A stretch of DNA of 64,000 nucleotides from Sporosarcina sp. FSL K6-1508 (GTDB lineage: Bacteria; Bacillota; Bacilli; Bacillales_A; Planococcaceae), in assembly GCF_038007465.1 (NCBI RefSeq), contig NZ_JBBOXF010000001.1:894501-958500 (forward strand), read 5' to 3'. A model generated the notes under the pieces. The model searched no databases and was not told the origin of the DNA. It worked only from the letters and a program-made list of their open reading frames with translations. Position numbers and translations under genes: made by a program. Positions 44,281-52,963 of the stretch are shown one piece after another (positions within the stretch are counted from its first letter, which is position 1; every line of letters starts with the position of its first letter).

Positions 44281-45221
44281 TGGAGACAATTGTGAACACT
44301 TGGTATTGTGCGGTCTCGGTTGCGACAGTATGGACATCGCCGGTATCTGCTCGGGCGATCGATGAACCCGGAATAGCAAACCCGGTTCGGTTAACAAGAT
44401 GGCTCGAGAATTTGCCCTATGCACCACGCCTTGACTTATGTGACGGCAATCGGATTCAGACACAGTTGCTGTTCGGCGAACCAGTCATTGTCGAAGAGGT
44501 ACAAGATGGTTGGGCGAAAGTTATCGCCGTCTGGCAGCCGTCGAATAAAGACGAACGCGGTTATCCAGGCTGGGTCCCCCTCATTCAATTGAAAGAAGCG
44601 AAACCAATCCATGCGATAGGGTTTGCGCGAGTGACATCTGGAAAAGCACAATTGTGGAATATGGATGGCACGCCTTCTGTCGTGATCCCGTTCAATTCAA
44701 CGCTGCCCTATATTGACGAATCAGGTACTCATTTACGTGTCTGCGCACCTACAGGAGAAGCGTTGTTACTGAAACATGACGCAGAAATAGCTCCGTCTAT
44801 TCACCAATTTAAAAAACAACCAGTTTCCGTGGTTGTTGATAAAGGACTCATTTTCCTTGACCTGCCATATTTATGGGGGGGGATGTCCTCGTATGGCTAT
44901 GATTGCTCCGGCTTTACTTACAGTATGCTGAAAGCTTGCGGGTACTCCATTCCGCGGGACGCTAGCGACCAAGCTGGGAGTGGCGAGGAAATTCCATTAG
45001 ACAATCAGTCGCTCTGGAGAAAAGGGGATCTTCTGTTTTTTGCTAACAATGAAGGGACAGCGAGTGTCCGCCACGTCGGGTTTTACTTTGGGAATGGGTT
45101 ACTCCTTCATTCTCATAATACGGGAAAGTCGGTTGAAGTGATGAAGCTTGCAGGCACCAAATTAGAGCGAGAACTTTGCGCTGTCCGGCGGTATGGTATG
45201 ACGAAGGGGGAAATGGGATGA
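44280..45221 (+). CDS. ykfC: Gamma-D-glutamyl-L-diamino acid endopeptidase, NlpC/P60 (YkfC)
   Basis: 313 aa from ATG 44280, overlapping the ykfB stop (TGATG). Two SH3-like domains fill about residues 1-180. The C-terminal NlpC/P60 domain holds catalytic Cys in YGYDCSGFTYSML and His in VRHVGFYFGNGLLLHS. No secretion signal is seen, in keeping with cytosolic cleavage of L-Ala-gamma-D-Glu|DAP peptides. A downstream ATGA overlap couples it to ykfD. Confidence 0.94.
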   Translation: METIVNTWYCAVSVATVWTSPVSARAIDEPGIANPVRLTRWLENLPYAPRLDLCDGNRIQTQLLFGEPVIVEEVQDGWAKVIAVWQPSNKDERGYPGWVPLIQLKEAKPIHAIGFARVTSGKAQLWNMDGTPSVVIPFNSTLPYIDESGTHLRVCAPTGEALLLKHDAEIAPSIHQFKKQPVSVVVDKGLIFLDLPYLWGGMSSYGYDCSGFTYSMLKACGYSIPRDASDQAGSGEEIPLDNQSLWRKGDLLFFANNEGTASVRHVGFYFGNGLLLHSHNTGKSVEVMKLAGTKLERELCAVRRYGMTKGEMG

Positions 45222-46231
45222 CGCAACCGGCTTTGTTATCAGTGATTGAATTGAAACGTTATTTTGACGTTGGGCACGGGGAAAAGTTGAAAGCGGTCGA
45301 CGGAATCAGTTTTGATATTTACAGAGGGGAGACATTTGGCCTTGTTGGCGAGTCGGGTTGCGGCAAATCAACGGCGGGCAGGACGATTCTAGGATTGTAT
45401 AGTAAAACGGACGGGGACGTGCTTTATGGCGGACAAAGTGTCCACGACATGACGAGTAAAGAAAGGCAGCGTTTCCTGAAAAAAATGCAAATGATTTTTC
45501 AAGATCCATATGCCTCATTAAATCCGCGCTCCACTGTCTATGAAATAATTGCGGAGCCGATGCAAATACACAGTTTATATAAAACAAAAGAAGAAATGCG
45601 TATTCGTGTCAATGAATTACTGGAAGATGTCGGGTTGAGCCGCGAACATGCAAACCGCTATCCGCATGAGTTTTCCGGTGGTCAACGCCAACGGATCGGT
45701 ATCGCCCGCTCGCTGGCACTCGATCCGGAGTTCATCATCGCGGATGAACCGATTTCGGCACTTGACGTCTCCGTACAAGCACAAGTTGTCAAACTTCTAC
45801 AAAGACTACAGCGGGAAAAAGGATTGACGTATCTATTTATTGCTCATGATCTGTCTATGGTAAAATACATTTCTGACCGTATAGGCGTCATGTATCTTGG
45901 ACATATGGTCGAATTGACGACGAGTGCACAGCTCTATGATAAGCCGCTCCATCCCTATACGGAGGCGCTGTTATCAGCCATTCCAATACCAGATCCGGAC
46001 ATTGAAGAATTGCGTGAACGTATTTTGTTGCAAGGCGAACTTCCAAGCCCCATCAATCCGCCGTCCGGTTGTGTATTCCGGACGCGTTGTCCGTCCGCGA
46101 TGGAAGTCTGTGCCGAATTAAAACCGAAATGGCTCGAGCAAGAAACAGGTCACTTCGTCGCCTGTCATCTGCACGACAAACAAGTAATGACAAGAAGAGA
46201 TGCGGTTGAAGTGCCTGAGCTGTCCCGATAA
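45218..46231 (+). CDS. ykfD: Peptide ABC transporter ATP-binding protein YkfD (OppF type)
   Basis: 337 aa from ATG 45218, with AAGGGGG upstream and a 4-bp overlap with ykfC. Walker A GESGCGKST, signature FSGGQRQRIGIARSL and Walker B FIIADEPISALDVSVQAQ are intact. The C-terminal CVFRTRCPSAMEVCAE cysteine motif is complete. It is the second ATPase of the Dpp importer, pairing with DppD. Last gene of the operon. Confidence 0.93.
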   Translation: MTQPALLSVIELKRYFDVGHGEKLKAVDGISFDIYRGETFGLVGESGCGKSTAGRTILGLYSKTDGDVLYGGQSVHDMTSKERQRFLKKMQMIFQDPYASLNPRSTVYEIIAEPMQIHSLYKTKEEMRIRVNELLEDVGLSREHANRYPHEFSGGQRQRIGIARSLALDPEFIIADEPISALDVSVQAQVVKLLQRLQREKGLTYLFIAHDLSMVKYISDRIGVMYLGHMVELTTSAQLYDKPLHPYTEALLSAIPIPDPDIEELRERILLQGELPSPINPPSGCVFRTRCPSAMEVCAELKPKWLEQETGHFVACHLHDKQVMTRRDAVEVPELSR

Positions 46232-46249
46232 ACCGGGATAGCTTTTTTT
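46218..46249 (+). terminator. Rho-independent terminator
   Basis: AGCTGTCCCG pairs with CGGGATAGCT around ATAAAC, followed by T7. The stem overlaps the last codons of ykfD. Confidence 0.92.
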
Positions 46250-46407
46250 GTTTGAAAAAGGCAGCATTTGGGTAGTTTAAAGGAGAATACGCCTAAGCAA
46301 TGGGATTGAGAATACAAATATAACTTTTATGTAATATTTAAGTAAGAATTACAGCCGACTAACAAAAAAACAATTCGATTTCCCTATACCTTTTAAAGGT
46401 AATAAAG

Positions 46408-46436
46408 TTGAAGAGGCAACAACAATTAGCTATAAT
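46408..46436 (+). promoter_or_regulatory. Promoter of the urease operon
   Basis: TTGAAG (46408-46413), a 17-bp spacer, and a perfect TATAAT (46431-46436). An inverted repeat TGTAAT...ATTACA (46330-46353) lies about 55 bp upstream of the -35 and could be an operator, though its spacing does not fit GlnR/TnrA. Confidence 0.75.
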
Positions 46437-46442
46437 AGGACA

Positions 46443-46605
46443 GTCATCGACTTTCTTCGACAAATCCTACTCAAGCCCGATTTAAACGGGTTCCAATCGT
46501 CCGGGCACTTGTCCGTAATTGCATGCTCATGCAAACCAACTTGTAAAAGGAAACAAAAACACTAATACAGTTAATTTTCTGAATCGTCTAAGGTTTGGTT
46601 TTTTT
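46443..46605 (+). promoter_or_regulatory. Structured urease leader with a possible attenuator
   Basis: The leader before ureA is about 200 nt. Hairpins are CCCG-ATTTAAA-CGGG (46477-46491 region) and TTGCATG/CATGCAA (about 46517-46532). CAAACC at about 46534 can pair with GGTTTG at about 46590, directly before a T7 run, a candidate terminator with a long loop. I could not match it to a known riboswitch class. Confidence 0.45.
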
Positions 46606-46650
46606 ATTAATGATTTCATTTTTTATTAATTGAAAAAGAGGTGCTTTGTA

Positions 46651-46953
46651 TTGAAATTATCACCAGTTGAACAGGAAAAATTGTTATTGCACGTAGCAGG
46701 AGAGCTTGCGATTAAACGTAAGGAACGTGGAGTTAAATTGAATTATCCGGAAGCTATCGCACTAATTTGCCACTATATTATGGAAGGCGCACGTGACGGA
46801 AAGACTGTTGCGCAACTGATGAGTGAAGGAAAACAAGTGCTTACAGTTGAGGATGTAATGGAAGGCGTCGGCGATATGATTAGTGATGTGCAGATTGAAT
46901 GTACATTCCCAGACGGAACTAAACTTGTGACGGTCCACCGTCCGATTCAATAA
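46651..46953 (+). CDS. ureA: Urease gamma subunit
   Basis: 100 aa from TTG 46651, the normal UreA length, with AGAGGTG upstream. The conserved core KLNYPEAIALICHYIMEGARDGKTVAQLM and CTFPDGTKLVTVHRPI are clear. It is a structural subunit of the (alpha-beta-gamma)3 urease holoenzyme, which hydrolyses urea to ammonia and carbamate in the cytosol. First gene of ureABCEFGD. Confidence 0.97.
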   Translation: MKLSPVEQEKLLLHVAGELAIKRKERGVKLNYPEAIALICHYIMEGARDGKTVAQLMSEGKQVLTVEDVMEGVGDMISDVQIECTFPDGTKLVTVHRPIQ

Positions 46954-46968
46954 GAGGAGGATTCAACA

Positions 46969-47337
46969 ATGATTCCAGGAGAAATTAGAACAGCTGAAGG
47001 TACGATTGAAATAAATGCTGGTCGCCCAGTGAAAACAGTACGCGTTGCAAATACTGGTGACCGCCCTATACAAGTCGGATCTCATTTCCACTTTATAGAA
47101 GTTAATAAATTCCTTGAATTCGACCGTGAACAGTCAGTAGGTATGCATTTGAATATTCCATCCGGTACGGCTGTTCGCTTTGAGCCGGGCGAAGAGAAGG
47201 AAGTTGAATTGGTTGAGTTTGGTGGAAAACGTCACGTGTTCGGATTGAATAATTTGACGGAAGGTTCGACGCATAATAAGGACGAAATTATGGATAAAGC
47301 AGCAGAAGCAGGATTTAAAGGAGCCGAGGATAAATGA
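46969..47337 (+). CDS. ureB: Urease beta subunit
   Basis: 122 aa. MIPGEIRTAEGTIEINAGRPVKTVRVANTGDRPIQVGSHFHFIEVN is the highly conserved UreB start, and the NIPSGTAVRFEPGEEKEVELVEFGGKR core follows. AGGAGGA precedes the ATG. Its stop overlaps the ureC start by 4 bp. Confidence 0.97.
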   Translation: MIPGEIRTAEGTIEINAGRPVKTVRVANTGDRPIQVGSHFHFIEVNKFLEFDREQSVGMHLNIPSGTAVRFEPGEEKEVELVEFGGKRHVFGLNNLTEGSTHNKDEIMDKAAEAGFKGAEDK

Positions 47338-49049
47338 AAGTAACACACGAACAATATGCGAAAATGTTCGGTCCTACAGTAGGCGATAAAGTACGTCTTG
47401 CTGATACGGATCTTTGGATTGAAATTGAAAAGGACTATACATCATACGGTGATGAAGGCGTTTTTGGAGGCGGAAAATCACTTCGCGTGTCAATGGGGCA
47501 AAATGGTACAAATATGCGAGCTGAAGGTGTCCTCGATACAGTTATTACGAACGTTATGATTATCGACTATACAGGTATTGTGAAAGCTGATATCGGTATT
47601 AAAGATGGCCGCATCATTGGAGTCGGAAAAGCGGGAAATCCGCTTACGATGGACGGTGTAGATCAGGATATGATTATTGGCGTTGGTACCGAAGTGTATG
47701 CAGGTGAAGGTTTGATCGCAACAGCTGGTACGATAGACACGCATGTTCATTTTATCAGTCCTCAGCAAGTTGAGACTGCACTTAACACAGGTACAACTAC
47801 ATTCATCGGTGGCGGAACAGGACCTGCAGCGGGTTCAAAAGCAACGAGTTTGACGGCGGGAGAGTGGCATCTTCACCGGATGTTACAAGCGGTTGAAGAC
47901 TTGCCGATCAACGTAGGTCTACTTGGAAAAGGAAGCGCATCCACCCCTGAACCAATTATAGAACAAGTCCGTGCAGGTGCAATCGGCATGAAAATTCACG
48001 AAGACTGGGGCGCAACACCTTCTTCCCTTGATACAAGTCTTAAAGTTGCGGACGAATACGATATTCAAGTTGCGCTTCACTCCGATACGCTGAATGAAGC
48101 GGGTTTTGTTGAGAATACGATTGAGGCAATAGACGGTCGTGTCATCCATATATTCCATACAGAAGGAGCAGGCGGTGGACACGCACCGGATCAGCTGAAA
48201 TTGGCTGCATACCCAAATATTTTGCCGGCATCGACGAATCCGACAAAACCATTTACGACAAATACAATCGATGAACATTTAGACATGCTTATGGTATGTC
48301 ACCATTTGAAACACGATGTACCTGAAGATGTAGCGTTCGCAGATTCACGTATCCGTCCCGAAACAATCGCAGCAGAAGATATTATGCAGGATCTTGGCAT
48401 TCTTAGTATCATGTCATCCGATTCACAAGCGATGGGTCGTGTTGGTGAAGTAACAATGCGTACGTTCCAAACAGCAAACAAAATGAAACAGCAACGTGGT
48501 CCACTTCCACAAGACGAAGGAAAAGACAATGATAACTTCCGTGTAAAGCGTTACATTTCAAAGTTAAATATTAACCCGGCGATTGCACATGGAATCAGTC
48601 ATGAAGTCGGTTCACTCGAAGAAGGGAAGCTTGCGGATATCATTCTTTGGGACCCAGCGTTTTTCGGAGTGAAAGCGGAAGTCGTCATAAAGGGTGGAAT
48701 TGCGGTTTACGCAATGACTGGCGACCCGAATGCATCGATTCCTACACCACAACCGATGATGGGGCGCCGTATGTATGGTTTCCATGGTCAAGCGCCACAA
48801 CAGGCGGCGATGACATTCCTTCCGAAAATTGCAATAGAGGAAGGTCTTCCTGAAAAACTAGGCTTAAAGAAAATGATTGGCACTGTGAAAAACTGCCGTA
48901 GCATTGGTAAAGCGGATATGAAACATAACAGCGAAACACCAGAAATTGACGTCAATCCTGAAACGTATGAAGTGAAAATTGACGGCGTGCTTGCTACGTG
49001 TGAACCAGTTAACGTTCTCCCGATGGCACAACGTTATTTCCTATTTTAA
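47334..49049 (+). CDS. ureC: Urease alpha (catalytic) subunit
   Basis: 571 aa. All nickel ligands stand at the canonical positions: His137 and His139 (DTHVHF), carbamylated Lys220 (GMKIHEDWG), His249 (VALHSDT), His275 (IFHTEGAG) and Asp363 (SSDSQAMGR). The mobile flap has Cys322 and His323 (MVCHHLKH). It hydrolyses urea at the binuclear Ni site. The downstream gap to ureE holds repeat A copy 2. Confidence 0.98.
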   Translation: MKVTHEQYAKMFGPTVGDKVRLADTDLWIEIEKDYTSYGDEGVFGGGKSLRVSMGQNGTNMRAEGVLDTVITNVMIIDYTGIVKADIGIKDGRIIGVGKAGNPLTMDGVDQDMIIGVGTEVYAGEGLIATAGTIDTHVHFISPQQVETALNTGTTTFIGGGTGPAAGSKATSLTAGEWHLHRMLQAVEDLPINVGLLGKGSASTPEPIIEQVRAGAIGMKIHEDWGATPSSLDTSLKVADEYDIQVALHSDTLNEAGFVENTIEAIDGRVIHIFHTEGAGGGHAPDQLKLAAYPNILPASTNPTKPFTTNTIDEHLDMLMVCHHLKHDVPEDVAFADSRIRPETIAAEDIMQDLGILSIMSSDSQAMGRVGEVTMRTFQTANKMKQQRGPLPQDEGKDNDNFRVKRYISKLNINPAIAHGISHEVGSLEEGKLADIILWDPAFFGVKAEVVIKGGIAVYAMTGDPNASIPTPQPMMGRRMYGFHGQAPQQAAMTFLPKIAIEEGLPEKLGLKKMIGTVKNCRSIGKADMKHNSETPEIDVNPETYEVKIDGVLATCEPVNVLPMAQRYFLF

Positions 49050-49054
49050 TTACT

Positions 49055-49506
49055 AACTATATATATGTTGAATTAAAGAATCCCGTTGAATCTGTTGTGT
49101 CGCTCGATGATGAGAGAGTATTAATTTGGAATGTGGATTATAGATCGCTTGGCGCTTTGGGGATGCCTCTCGCCATGAGCATGGATTAACGCTTCGCATC
49201 CAGTCTCACAGCTTCGGCTACCCCTTTGCCGCGCCTGCGCTGGAGTGTACATTATTGAAAGTGATTTTGAGACGTATGGACTGAGATTATAATGTGATTA
49301 CTATTTGATACTAATTTCATTGAAGAAAGTCACACAACGAGCTACATGTCTTAACCCCGACAATGCAATGTGCTTTCTAATATAGAACATCCAGCGAAGA
49401 CGCGACTTCGTGGTAGCCGGAGCGATAAGACTGAAAGTGATCTTCTTTCCGGCTTATCGCGGGAGGCATCCACAAAGCGTCGAAGCGGTATTAGGAAGAA
49501 TTCTAA
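49055..49506. repeat. Dispersed structured repeat, family A, copy 2, inside the ure operon
   Basis: It is homologous over its full length to 2882-3292, with about 45 extra bases near 49170-49215. Outer arms 49147-49167 and 49465-49486 and the hairpin GCGATAAG...CTTATCGC are preserved. The arm pair 49324-49334/49369-49378 carries a compensatory change relative to copy 1. It separates ureC from ureE by 578 bp and encodes nothing I can support. The rest of the gap (49507-49627) holds only the ureE ribosome site. Confidence 0.88.
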
Positions 49507-49627
49507 ATCTATCCATAGTATAGGAATTCATATTACCCGCCTTCGCTGGAACATTTTACTTTACCCTATATAAATACAATCATTTCGGACTCAAGCTATT
49601 GAACATGCCGACATAGGAGGATACTAA

Positions 49628-50143
49628 ATGCTTATAACTAAAGTCATTGGTAATATCGGAACGGAAGAAGAAATTGCTGGTAAAAAGACAGAGTGGATTG
49701 AACTTGACTGGGAAGAATTGAGTAAACGAATTCTGCGCAAAGAAACAGATCAAGGTACAGACGTCGCGTTGTCCCTTGAACAACATGATGACGACCATGA
49801 TCATCACAGTCATGACCATGGCGACCATGATGGCCATGATCATCATCACGAACGTCAACCCTTACAATACGGCGATATCTTATTCGAGGACGACGAACGT
49901 CGTATTGCTGTTCGTACAAAAATGGAACCAGTTATCGTAATTAGCCCGAAAAACATGACGGAAATGGGTAAAACAGCGTTCGAACTTGGTAACCGTCATA
50001 CACCGGCGCTAATTGAAGAAAATGAAGTGATCGTGCGTGCAGATCATACGCTGAACAAACTGTTGGATGAAGTGGGTGTTGCATATGAAACAATTGAAAG
50101 ACGATTCAAACAACCATTCAAATACCGTGGACACTCTCACTGA
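49628..50143 (+). CDS. ureE: Urease accessory protein UreE with internal His-rich segment
   Basis: 171 aa. N-terminal UreE domain (residues 1-52 and 78-95) and C-terminal metal-binding domain (EPVIVISPKNMTEMGKTAFELGNRHTPALIEENEVIVR) are recognisable. GNRH carries the conserved nickel-binding His. Residues 53-74 are an Asp/His insertion with about ten histidines, inside the N-terminal domain rather than at the C-terminus. The tail ends in GHSH. It is a nickel metallochaperone delivering Ni2+ to the UreFGD-apourease complex. AGGAGG precedes the ATG. Confidence 0.95.
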   Translation: MLITKVIGNIGTEEEIAGKKTEWIELDWEELSKRILRKETDQGTDVALSLEQHDDDHDHHSHDHGDHDGHDHHHERQPLQYGDILFEDDERRIAVRTKMEPVIVISPKNMTEMGKTAFELGNRHTPALIEENEVIVRADHTLNKLLDEVGVAYETIERRFKQPFKYRGHSH

Positions 50144-50825
50144 TCTTGCCCTTTTAAGATTAATACAGATTCACGATTCTGCGTTTCCAATTGGATCTTT
50201 TACACAGACGTATGGAATGGAGACGTATATTCAAGAAGATGTGATTCGGACGAAAGAAGATTTGATAGCCTATTGTACATCATTTCTTTTTCATAATCTG
50301 GTTCGCGGTGATGCGATTTTAATTCAAGAAGCGTATGCCGCGGCGCAGGAACAGGATATCGAGCGACTTCTCTATTTGGAGCAATTGTGCGGGGCGATGA
50401 AGCTTGCCAAAGAATCACGTGAGGCAAGTGTGAAACTCGGCAGACAGTTCATCAAAACAGTGTCACCACTCGGTACGGATGAATTCCTTACTGATTGGAA
50501 AGCGCGTATTGATTCGAAAGCGATCAAAGGGCATTATGCCATTCTCTATGGTATTTACAGTGCGACAACAGGCGTTAGCGCACGCCACGCGGTTATGACA
50601 TATTTATTCGCATCGCTTAACGGCCTTGTCCAAAATGCGGTCCGTGCAGTTCCGTTCGGACAAACTACAGGCGTCCAAGCGACGTATGAATTGATTGAAC
50701 AGGTGACGGAAGCTGCAGAATTAGTTTCTACATTGACGGAAAAGGATATTAGTAATAACGCGCTAGGTATAGAACTTGCTTCGATGAAGCACGAGTTTTT
50801 GTTCTCAAGATTATTTATTTCATAA
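50085..50825 (+). CDS. ureF: Urease accessory protein UreF
   Basis: 246 aa from ATG 50085, overlapping ureE by 59 bp; an in-frame ATG at 50067 is an alternative. LLRLIQIHDSAFPIGSFTQTYGMETYI is the UreF N-terminal signature. RHAVMTYLFASLNGLVQNAVRAVPFGQTTG near the C-terminus is also typical. It bridges UreD and UreG and gates GTP hydrolysis during nickel insertion. Followed by repeat B. Confidence 0.95.
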   Translation: MKQLKDDSNNHSNTVDTLTDLALLRLIQIHDSAFPIGSFTQTYGMETYIQEDVIRTKEDLIAYCTSFLFHNLVRGDAILIQEAYAAAQEQDIERLLYLEQLCGAMKLAKESREASVKLGRQFIKTVSPLGTDEFLTDWKARIDSKAIKGHYAILYGIYSATTGVSARHAVMTYLFASLNGLVQNAVRAVPFGQTTGVQATYELIEQVTEAAELVSTLTEKDISNNALGIELASMKHEFLFSRLFIS

Positions 50826-50856
50826 AATATAAGTATAAATTTATCAACACGGAGTA

Positions 50857-50980
50857 ATGTCTAGCTCCGGGCGCCAGCCGCTCGGGTCATAAGCCATCCC
50901 AGCTATGCGGCCAAGTACGCCGCTTCCGCCGGTTTGTCTTATGCCTGTCGCTTCTAAGCGGGCGCCTTGTGCTTTTCTTA
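50857..50980. repeat. Palindromic repeat family B, copy between ureF and ureG
   Basis: About 124 bp, from GTCTAGCTCC to GCTTTTCTTA. The ends pair as GGCGCCAGCCGCT against AGCGGGCGCC, and inner CATAAG against CTTATG. The same end sequences occur at 20722-20750 and 60766-60953. It fills the gap between ureF and ureG, so it must be transcribed in the urease mRNA. Confidence 0.85.
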
Positions 50981-51003
50981 ATTGATTGGAAGGAGTTTTT
51001 TTA

Positions 51004-51633
51004 ATGAAACCAGTACGTATTGGCATCGGAGGACCAGTTGGATCGGGCAAGACTTCGCTCGTTGACCAACTTACACGCGCGATGCATAAAGAATATAATG
51101 TGGCAGTCATTACGAACGATATTTACACACGTGAAGACGCTCAGTTTTTAATAAATAGCGGTGTACTTGAAGAGAACCGCATTTTAGGCGTTGAAACGGG
51201 AGGTTGTCCGCATACGGCAATCCGCGAAGATGCATCTATGAACTTTGCAGCAATCGATGAACTGAAAAACCGCTTTGAAGACCTTGATATTATTTTCGTG
51301 GAAAGCGGCGGCGACAACTTGTCTGCTACATTTAGCCCCGAGCTTGTCGACGGTTATATTTATGTCATCGACGTTGCAGAAGGTCAGGATATTCCAAGAA
51401 AAGGCGGACCTGCTTTGACGCGTTCTGATCTTTTATTGATCAATAAAACGGACCTTGCGCCGTACGTTGGCGTTGATCTTGAATTAATGGATAGCGACGC
51501 AAAAAAAATGCGTAACGGAAGACCATACATTTTCACAGATGTGAGAACACAGAAAAACGTCGACAAAGTTATTACTTGGATCAAGCACAATATGCTCTTA
51601 GAAGGTGCGGGATCCGCTGGTTCAAATGCATAA
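51004..51633 (+). CDS. ureG: Urease accessory GTPase UreG
   Basis: 209 aa from ATG 51004, with AAGGAG upstream; an in-frame ATG at 50986 precedes that site. P-loop GGPVGSGKTSL (about residues 9-19), the metal motif GVETGGCPHTAIREDAS with the Cys-Pro-His nickel site, and the guanine motif NKTDL are all present. A SIMIBI-class GTPase that powers nickel loading. Overlaps ureD by 29 bp. Confidence 0.97.
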   Translation: MKPVRIGIGGPVGSGKTSLVDQLTRAMHKEYNVAVITNDIYTREDAQFLINSGVLEENRILGVETGGCPHTAIREDASMNFAAIDELKNRFEDLDIIFVESGGDNLSATFSPELVDGYIYVIDVAEGQDIPRKGGPALTRSDLLLINKTDLAPYVGVDLELMDSDAKKMRNGRPYIFTDVRTQKNVDKVITWIKHNMLLEGAGSAGSNA

Positions 51634-52432
51634 TCTATCCCGTGCGATTCATCATGGAAAACTTGATTTAGAGTTTGAATTGAGAAGGGGTTATACGCGA
51701 ATGCCCCATGTTTTCCAGCAGCCTCCATTGAAGGCGAGTCGGGAATTGTACGAAGGGAAAGACCCAAAAGCGACCGTCTACATAATGGAATCATCTGGCG
51801 GGATGGTCGCAGGGGATCGGAATGACATTACAGTTAAGCTTGCACCGGATAGCAGTGCAAGGTTGGTTCAGCAGTCTGCTTTAAAAATCTATCCATCGTA
51901 TACTGGAGATATTTGTGTACAGAGAATTGACGTCGAGCTCGGGGAACGGGCACGTCTTGAATGGATGCCGGAAGTGATCATTCCGTTTGTAGATGCGAAG
52001 TTCCGCAGCGATACGACAATTCGGGTGGCCCGTGATGCAACTGTGTTATGGGGAGAGATCATTGCTCCAGGACGTGAGAAACGCGGAGAAATTTTCGATT
52101 ATCTATCGTTCCAATCGAATTTCAAGATTTTTGTCGAGGAAGAATTAGTTGCTTTCGACTCCCTTCATTTCTCGCCGAAAGAAACCGCACTCGGTGACAT
52201 CGGTATACTTGAAGGGGCGATGTATATCGGTTCGATCTGGCTCGTATCGCCAAAAGCCGCAGACGTCGATGTCCGTGCTTTACAGGAAACACTGCGAGTC
52301 GAAGAAGGCTTGAAAGCTGGTATGACAAGGCTTGAAGGAAATGCAATCCATTGCAGATGGCTAGCGACCGATCAGTGGACGATGCAGGAAGAAATAAAAC
52401 GTGTATACGCGCTGTTGGCAGAAATAGTTTAA
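51605..52432 (+). CDS. ureD: Urease accessory protein UreD (UreH)
   Basis: 275 aa from GTG 51605; ATG 51626 is an alternative start. The UreD core is present: VYIMESSGGMVAGDRNDITVKL, ARLVQQSALKIYPS, RLEWMPEVIIPFVDAKF and LWGEIIAPGREKRGEIFDYLSF. It binds apourease and channels nickel from UreG. Last gene of the operon, which places ureD at the end as in B. pasteurii-type clusters. Confidence 0.94.
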   Translation: MRDPLVQMHNLSRAIHHGKLDLEFELRRGYTRMPHVFQQPPLKASRELYEGKDPKATVYIMESSGGMVAGDRNDITVKLAPDSSARLVQQSALKIYPSYTGDICVQRIDVELGERARLEWMPEVIIPFVDAKFRSDTTIRVARDATVLWGEIIAPGREKRGEIFDYLSFQSNFKIFVEEELVAFDSLHFSPKETALGDIGILEGAMYIGSIWLVSPKAADVDVRALQETLRVEEGLKAGMTRLEGNAIHCRWLATDQWTMQEEIKRVYALLAEIV

Positions 52433-52464
52433 GAGGACACCCCGACAGTGGGGTGTCCTCTTTG
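52433..52464 (+). terminator. Rho-independent terminator after ureD
   Basis: Perfect 11-bp GC-rich stem GAGGACACCCC-GACAGT-GGGGTGTCCTC, followed by TTT. Confidence 0.9.
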
Positions 52465-52481
52465 GACTGTGGGATTTTAAC

Positions 52482-52874
52482 TTACTTCCGCGAGTCATTC
52501 TTATGTTGTTTTTTTATTAAAAAATCCATAAACCAGAAATAAAAGAACATGGAACCAACTAGGACAACGGCAATATAAATGTATTGCAGGAAAGCGGGAA
52601 TATTATAGTGCTTTAGGAAACTCCCTGAGAATAGCATAAGTACTGTTAATGCCGCGATGAGTAAAATCATACCGACTACATAAGTAATTGTCGTACTCAA
52701 GGGCGTTGTACGAAGAGTCTTAATAATGGAATCTCGGGACTTCAAAGACCTTATCAGAAGGTAGAAAAACAAAACTAGTGTTAGATATTGTTTTGCTGTG
52801 AAAATTGTAATGAGTCCAAGCAATATGATGAACCAAGTAATTTTTTCATAATTTTTATCGATAAATTTTAACAT
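52482..52874 (-). CDS. Small integral membrane protein of unknown function
   Basis: 130 aa with four predicted hydrophobic helices (ITWFIILLGLITIF; LTLVLFFYLLI; TYVVGMILLIAALTVLMLF; IYIAVVLVGSMFFYFWFMDF) and a basic C-terminus (KKQHKNDSRK). I recognise no family motif. The start ATG at 52874 has GGAGGAA upstream. It diverges from the thioesterase gene 89 bp away. Confidence 0.65.
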   Translation of the reverse strand: MLKFIDKNYEKITWFIILLGLITIFTAKQYLTLVLFFYLLIRSLKSRDSIIKTLRTTPLSTTITYVVGMILLIAALTVLMLFSGSFLKHYNIPAFLQYIYIAVVLVGSMFFYFWFMDFLIKKQHKNDSRK

Positions 52875-52963
52875 TAATATTCCTCCCGTATGTGTATACT
52901 ATATATACGAGACGAGTATTGGAAAAGATTCCTTTATTCATAAACAGCGAGGGAGAGATTTAC

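Noticed and set aside
46330..46353. GlnR/TnrA box before the urease promoter
   Set aside because: TGTAAT and ATTACA are separated by 12 bases, giving a 24-bp site, whereas GlnR/TnrA boxes are 17 bp.
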